From Chloroflexota bacterium (lineage in GTDB: Bacteria > Chloroflexota > Anaerolineae > Fen-1058), in NCBI GenBank assembly GCA_016219235.1, contig JACRBO010000650.1, positions 1 through 8,121 of the forward strand: DNA of 8,121 nucleotides, given 5' to 3'. Shown piece by piece: positions 6,301-8,121 of the stretch. The notes beneath the pieces were generated by a model. It was not told the origin of the DNA. It saw only the letters and a program-made list of their open reading frames with translations, and searched no databases. Made by a program: the position numbers and the translations under genes. Position 1 is the stretch's first letter, and every line of letters starts with the position of its first letter.

Positions 6301-6814
6301 GATCACATTCCTCACACCGGACGATGCGCGGCGATTGATCACCGAACCGGTCGCGCCGCATTTGGAATACGACCCGCTGGCGATCGAGCGCATCACGGCC
6401 GTTAGCGGCGGGCATCCGTATTTCACGCAGGTCATTTGCCATGAGTTAGTGGCGTTCCACAATGAGACGCAGCGCAGTTACATCACGGCGAACGAAGTGG
6501 AAGACGTGCTCGATCGGATTGTGGAACGCGGCGAGGCGCACTTCAAATTCATCTGGGCCGAAGCCAGCCCGATCGAGCGATCGGTGCTGCTGGCGCTGGC
6601 CGATCTGCTGGAGACCGACGAGACGGTGGGCGTCGATCCGGTGCAGGCATTGCTGGACAAACGCGCGATCAACCTCAATGGCACACCGTTGATCAAAGTG
6701 CTGGACGATCTGGAAATGGGCGACATCCTGACGCGCTCCGGCCCACGCAGCAATCTGTATCGCTTCAAGATCGATCTGATCCGCAGATGGATCTATGCCA
6801 CCAGGCCCAATTGA
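3344..6814 (+). CDS. Polytopic membrane protein with Ig-like domain and C-terminal STAND/AAA_16-like ATPase (1156 aa)
   Basis: The N-terminus has about eight membrane helices (roughly residues 6-29, 47-68, 82-101, 143-166, 199-219, 259-277, 287-306 and 339-362, perhaps a ninth to 380). Several share a Gly-rich pattern (xAGLxxGLxxG). A mostly helical region (384-670) follows, then a beta-rich Ig-like domain (672-770, LAVTLTVNNSGLNIAEQVRLRL). The ATPase starts at PIPYVTGMPL (781) with FVGR (796-799), Walker A GQRRTGKTS (823-831), Walker B LLMFDEFEEL (921-930), GGHPYFTQV (1022-1030) and a C-terminal winged-helix-like end. The sequence implies a membrane-anchored sensor or scaffold with a cytosolic ATP switch. 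The ATPase resembles the one in the kinase fusion just upstream (DEFE, G-HP-F-QV, IWA motifs). ATG 3344 is chosen; an in-frame GTG at 3329 lies within the repeat arm. Neither start has a good ribosome binding site, so translation may depend on the upstream gene. The specific function is unknown. Confidence 0.88.
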   Translation: MIKQSLVAGLITGLLTSLGLIYPTLVLVVFRENPAGFGATDINRTSAVSLVLSGVVLIVAVLLTGIYPALRLKATSWRVGSQAGLLSGLLAAVVVFLVVVSPANAWQATVPLFSFPARLDGTPPPDSYVNIFLQRIFVYSFVRVLPILLIAGGVIGWLTGGLVGALRREERQPEPVLIDLIDERRGARKWFGRNDDTARAGLIAGVLCGGLIVLASLSTAASDLAAQAPRLGLLVRNALSGVPGAEPFINNSLSNSLSPFVVITLLGFGGLAVLLVHDPARRYGSRIGAATIAGGFMGLAVLFNIQRVINLTIGLGRYVDFGLIPAESLADILPWFSSPIVIAGMFFLAPLGMALLVVGALMTGGAAQGILYGVFASIVMRRPVDRAAAVRLQLREAPDQFLPQLYALYNTRADAARILPHLAFDLRRRQPDMAHVIAAHHVASTDDERAVEAVPVIHAALKTQTQWRWQAELGALYRVLDAGLRARTVEQIADIEPLPEAQTSSLPPTLSRTSEAVTRVLIELRKLERVDDVNSKLIFLNNSLDAIRAGKRHSDAMRSGHLPPQEDWAPVAEIWRNDPQLQAVNLKFKAIKDVNDLMPALRELGKVDWRRNIDATIRRSKEIDRPANRSFATAAPYPEAATLRQMLDQWQSLVMERVKDLQGRAALVSTIKTRQLSFAPNLAVTLTVNNSGLNIAEQVRLRLADGEGYRVLDGGEQAIDLLTAGSARDLDVTIEPLTRDRVRLQWQIIYDDAVDDDRTVEFADVIELAADTQRPFVRIFPIPYVTGMPLKTDHLFVGRADVFAYIQEHLFGAYQNNVIVLHGQRRTGKTSILYRLKKVLADTHICVLVDMQGKAARGTLDFLYSLADDIAYALDDQDIAVSLPARSDFAESPEFVFRSRFLRSVAEALPVGANGQPKHLLLMFDEFEELQKRVQDGKLEPEIFPFLRNLMQHEECLDFVFAGTHKLEELGAEYWSILFNIASYKKITFLTPDDARRLITEPVAPHLEYDPLAIERITAVSGGHPYFTQVICHELVAFHNETQRSYITANEVEDVLDRIVERGEAHFKFIWAEASPIERSVLLALADLLETDETVGVDPVQALLDKRAINLNGTPLIKVLDDLEMGDILTRSGPRSNLYRFKIDLIRRWIYATRPN

Positions 6815-6849
6815 TTCAAGTCGATTGGAGTGGCGTATAATTGAATCAA
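6811..6849 (+). promoter_or_regulatory. Toxin-antitoxin promoter flanked by an inverted repeat (candidate operator)
   Basis: TATAAT (6836-6841) is a perfect -10 box. The best -35 match is TTGATT (6811-6816), with a long 19-base spacer. TTGATTCAA (6811-6819) and TTGAATCAA (6841-6849) are exact inverted copies that bracket the promoter, and the left one overlaps the stop codon of the previous gene. Antitoxins usually repress their own promoter, so these arms are a plausible binding site for the antitoxin or the toxin-antitoxin complex. Confidence 0.55.
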
Positions 6850-6860
6850 CGAGGTGAATG

Positions 6861-7121
6861 ATGAGCACGATCGAACTGGAACTAACCCCTCAACAGCTTG
6901 ATCAACTGATGGGCGTGGCACGCCTTCGCCAGATGCCTGTGGCGCGCCTCGCGCAGACTGCCGTGAGCGAGTGGCTTGAACAGCAACAGCAATTAGAGCA
7001 GGCGCGCGCCGCGATGCGTGAGCTGGGTCAGGGCCTGGGCGCTGGTCGCAACGTTTTACATGACGCTGCTGATCAGCATGATGCTTATCTCTATGCGCGG
7101 GGTGAGGGTGAGGGTGAGTAA
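6861..7121 (+). CDS. Antitoxin of a type II toxin-antitoxin pair (RHH-like, 86 aa)
   Basis: The N-terminus (STIELELTPQQLDQLMGVARL, then RQMPVARLAQTAVSEWL) has the beta-strand, helix, helix pattern of a ribbon-helix-helix DNA-binding domain. The C-terminal half is polar and low in complexity, as expected for an unfolded toxin-neutralising tail. It ends GEGEGE, encoded by the hexamer repeat at the junction with the next gene. Two ATG codons lie side by side at 6858 and 6861. The strong ribosome binding site GAGGTGA (6851-6857) is better spaced for 6861. The frame overlaps the start of the PIN toxin by 8 bases, the usual coupled antitoxin-toxin order. It should bind its own promoter (inverted repeat 6811-6849) and inhibit the toxin. 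The exact antitoxin family is not certain from sequence alone. Confidence 0.78.
   Translation: MSTIELELTPQQLDQLMGVARLRQMPVARLAQTAVSEWLEQQQQLEQARAAMRELGQGLGAGRNVLHDAADQHDAYLYARGEGEGE
7102..7119 (+). repeat. Three-copy hexamer repeat GTGAGG/GTGAGT at the antitoxin-toxin junction
   Basis: GTGAGG GTGAGG GTGAGT spans the end of the antitoxin gene and the start of the toxin gene. Each unit holds both a possible GTG start and a GAGG ribosome binding site. Gain or loss of a unit would keep both reading frames, because six bases are two codons. Confidence 0.7.
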
Positions 7122-7530
7122 AGTCTTCGTTGACACCTGGGCGTGGTACGCATTGGCTGACAAAGCGGATGCAGAGCACGTCCATGCTCAAGCCGCTAAC
7201 GAAGCGCTGCTTGATGAAGGTGTCACATTTGCCACGACGAATTTTGTGCTGGCAGAGGCCGTCACACTGATCCGCTATCACCTGCATCACGCCGCGGCGG
7301 TTCAGTTCCGGCGGATGATTCAGCAGATGAGCGAGGGTGGTCTGCTTGAGGTGGTGCGGGTTTCAGAGCAGTCTGAAGCAGCAGCCTGGGAGATCTTTGA
7401 GAAATACCACGATCAGAAGTTTTCGTTTGTTGACTGCACATCTTTTGCCGTCATGCGCGAGTTGAAAATTGATCGGGCTTTCACAGCTGATCACCACTTT
7501 CTGATCATGGGCTTTACGCTCATTTCTTGA
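7114..7530 (+). CDS. PIN-domain ribonuclease toxin (VapC-like, 138 aa)
   Basis: The protein starts SKVFVDTWAWYALADKAD, with the first acidic PIN residue at Asp7. Glu48 lies in NFVLAEAV, Asp107 in FSFVDCTSFAVM and Asp126 in RAFTADHHF. This D-E-D-D set coordinates the metal ions of PIN nucleases, and none is missing, so the toxin should be active. Family members cut RNA, often tRNA or mRNA, and stop translation until the antitoxin is restored. The GTG at 7114 is chosen because GAGG (7104-7107) is six bases upstream and the length (138 aa) suits the family. In-frame starts at ATG 7093 or GTG 7102/7108 are possible. The open frame also reaches back to 7018, but only by overlapping the antitoxin. 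The gene overlaps the antitoxin by 8 bases and the opposite-strand NTPase by 11 bases. Confidence 0.88.
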   Translation: MSKVFVDTWAWYALADKADAEHVHAQAANEALLDEGVTFATTNFVLAEAVTLIRYHLHHAAAVQFRRMIQQMSEGGLLEVVRVSEQSEAAAWEIFEKYHDQKFSFVDCTSFAVMRELKIDRAFTADHHFLIMGFTLIS

Positions 7531-8047
7531 CCGCTGTTTCTAGCCACTCCAAAACTTGCTTCACCAACGCAGTCCGATTCTTCTTTGTCACTTCCCACAC
7601 CGTGACACCGGGAAACGCCTTGAGCGCCGCCAGCCACGGGTGATTGTCGCTCATCGCCGTTGCCAGCACGATTTTGGAACTGCCCACGGCCTTCACGGTT
7701 GCTGACTGAAATTGCGACGAGAACATCGTGATCTTGTCGATCGCGTCGATGACGACAATGGGCTTGTCGGCCAGCGCCGCGTTGATCGCGCCCGCGCCCA
7801 ACCGATCGATGATGTGCGTTTCCACCCCGAACCGCCCGAAGTTGGATTTGCTCTTGAAGTCGGCGTGGGCCATGACGCCCCATTGCCCGTCCAGGGTGAC
7901 GAGCTTGAAGCCCTTGCGCCCGCCGGGGCCGAGGATCTCTTCGGAGTAAAAGCCGCCGGCCTGGTCGCCCAGCTGCTTGATCACCGCTTTGATGATCGTC
8001 GTTTTACCGGTGCCGGGCGTGCCGGTCAAAATCAACGTGCGTCCCAT
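7520..8047 (-). CDS. THEP1-like nucleoside-triphosphatase (175 aa)
   Basis: The protein opens MGRTLILTGTPGTGKTT, with Walker A at residues 9-16. GGFYSEEI (31-38) and RKGFKLVTLDG (44-54) are hallmark segments of the THEP1/NTPase_1 family (PF03266), followed by the conserved inner stretch IDRLGAGAINAAL (80-92). The Walker B region reads IVVIDAIDKITMFSSQF (97-113), where family members usually have D-E-I-G-K-M-E; the Glu is Ala (102) and the Gly is Asp (104). Family members hydrolyse NTPs slowly and their biological role is poorly known; some resemble nucleotide or nucleoside kinases. The start is ATG at 8045-8047 on the minus strand with GAGAG six bases upstream. It converges on the PIN toxin with an 11-bp overlap of the coding ends. 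The length is normal for the family. The family call is firm. Catalytic activity is uncertain because of the Walker B change. Confidence 0.86.
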   Translation of the reverse strand: MGRTLILTGTPGTGKTTIIKAVIKQLGDQAGGFYSEEILGPGGRKGFKLVTLDGQWGVMAHADFKSKSNFGRFGVETHIIDRLGAGAINAALADKPIVVIDAIDKITMFSSQFQSATVKAVGSSKIVLATAMSDNHPWLAALKAFPGVTVWEVTKKNRTALVKQVLEWLETAVKK

Positions 8048-8093
8048 GTGAATCTCTCGTATGCGAAAATTGGCCTGCGCTGTCGCCGGCGGC

Positions 8094-8121
8094 GCACTTG
8101 CACCGCGCTGCGGAGCAGTGC
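8094..8121. repeat. Strong stem-loop at the right window edge
   Basis: GCACT (8094-8098), GC (8100-8101) and CCGC (8103-8106) pair in order with GCGG (8110-8113), GC (8115-8116) and AGTGC (8117-8121) around a GCT loop. The 11-bp stem is interrupted by one bulge and one A/A mismatch. It lies about 47 bases upstream of the minus-strand NTPase start. It could be a terminator of a gene beyond the window or part of the leader of the NTPase gene. Confidence 0.5.

Noticed and set aside
7018..7113. Upstream starts for the PIN toxin
   Set aside because: The extra residues are encoded by antitoxin sequence and precede the normal PIN start. GTG 7114 has a well-spaced ribosome binding site and gives a typical length.
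1..8121. tRNA, rRNA or transposase genes
   Set aside because: No cloverleaf, rRNA-like segment or transposase motif could be seen on either strand.

Overview
The window looks like a piece of a GC-rich bacterial genome, around 60% GC by eye. It most resembles Chloroflexota (Anaerolineae-like). That guess rests on the ATPase-kinase fusion architecture, the large membrane-anchored ATPase, and the degenerate short-word repeats between genes. No rRNA or other marker gene is present to confirm it. TGA ends at least five other genes here, so the ordinary bacterial code is in use.

Left part (1-640). The window opens inside a gene for a heavy-metal-associated (HMA) domain protein. The second cysteine of its metal-binding motif is replaced by an in-frame TGA (79-81). 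The frame and the fold continue after the TGA to 282, and a small hairpin with a G-initiated loop sits 18 bases after it. The simplest reading is a selenocysteine-containing HMA protein (C-x3-U); a nonsense mutation or base error is the alternative. A 31-residue single-helix membrane peptide follows at 295-390. The stretch from 391 to 640 has no gene but is packed with five perfect or near-perfect stem-loops, including a REP-like inverted pair.

Middle part (641-6814). A DUF1992/DJC28 co-chaperone-like gene (641-1078) is followed by a repeat-rich intergenic element (1081-1283). Next comes a clear sigma70-type promoter with a perfect 16-bp palindrome just downstream. This promoter drives a 639-aa cytosolic fusion of an AAA_16/STAND-like ATPase to a Ser/Thr protein kinase. 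After 78 bases containing a long stem-loop, the same strand encodes a 1156-aa protein. Its parts are about eight membrane helices, a long helical region, an Ig-like beta domain and a second ATPase of the same general class. The two proteins share recognisable ATPase and winged-helix motifs and look like a soluble and a membrane-bound half of one signalling apparatus. This is the best candidate for an undescribed system.

Right part (6815-8121). A type II toxin-antitoxin pair (RHH-like antitoxin and PIN-domain toxin) has its own promoter inside an inverted repeat. The two genes overlap at a (GTGAGG)-type hexamer repeat. A THEP1-like NTPase gene converges from the minus strand, its end overlapping the toxin gene by 11 bp. 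In its Walker B region the usual glutamate is alanine. The window ends in a strong stem-loop.
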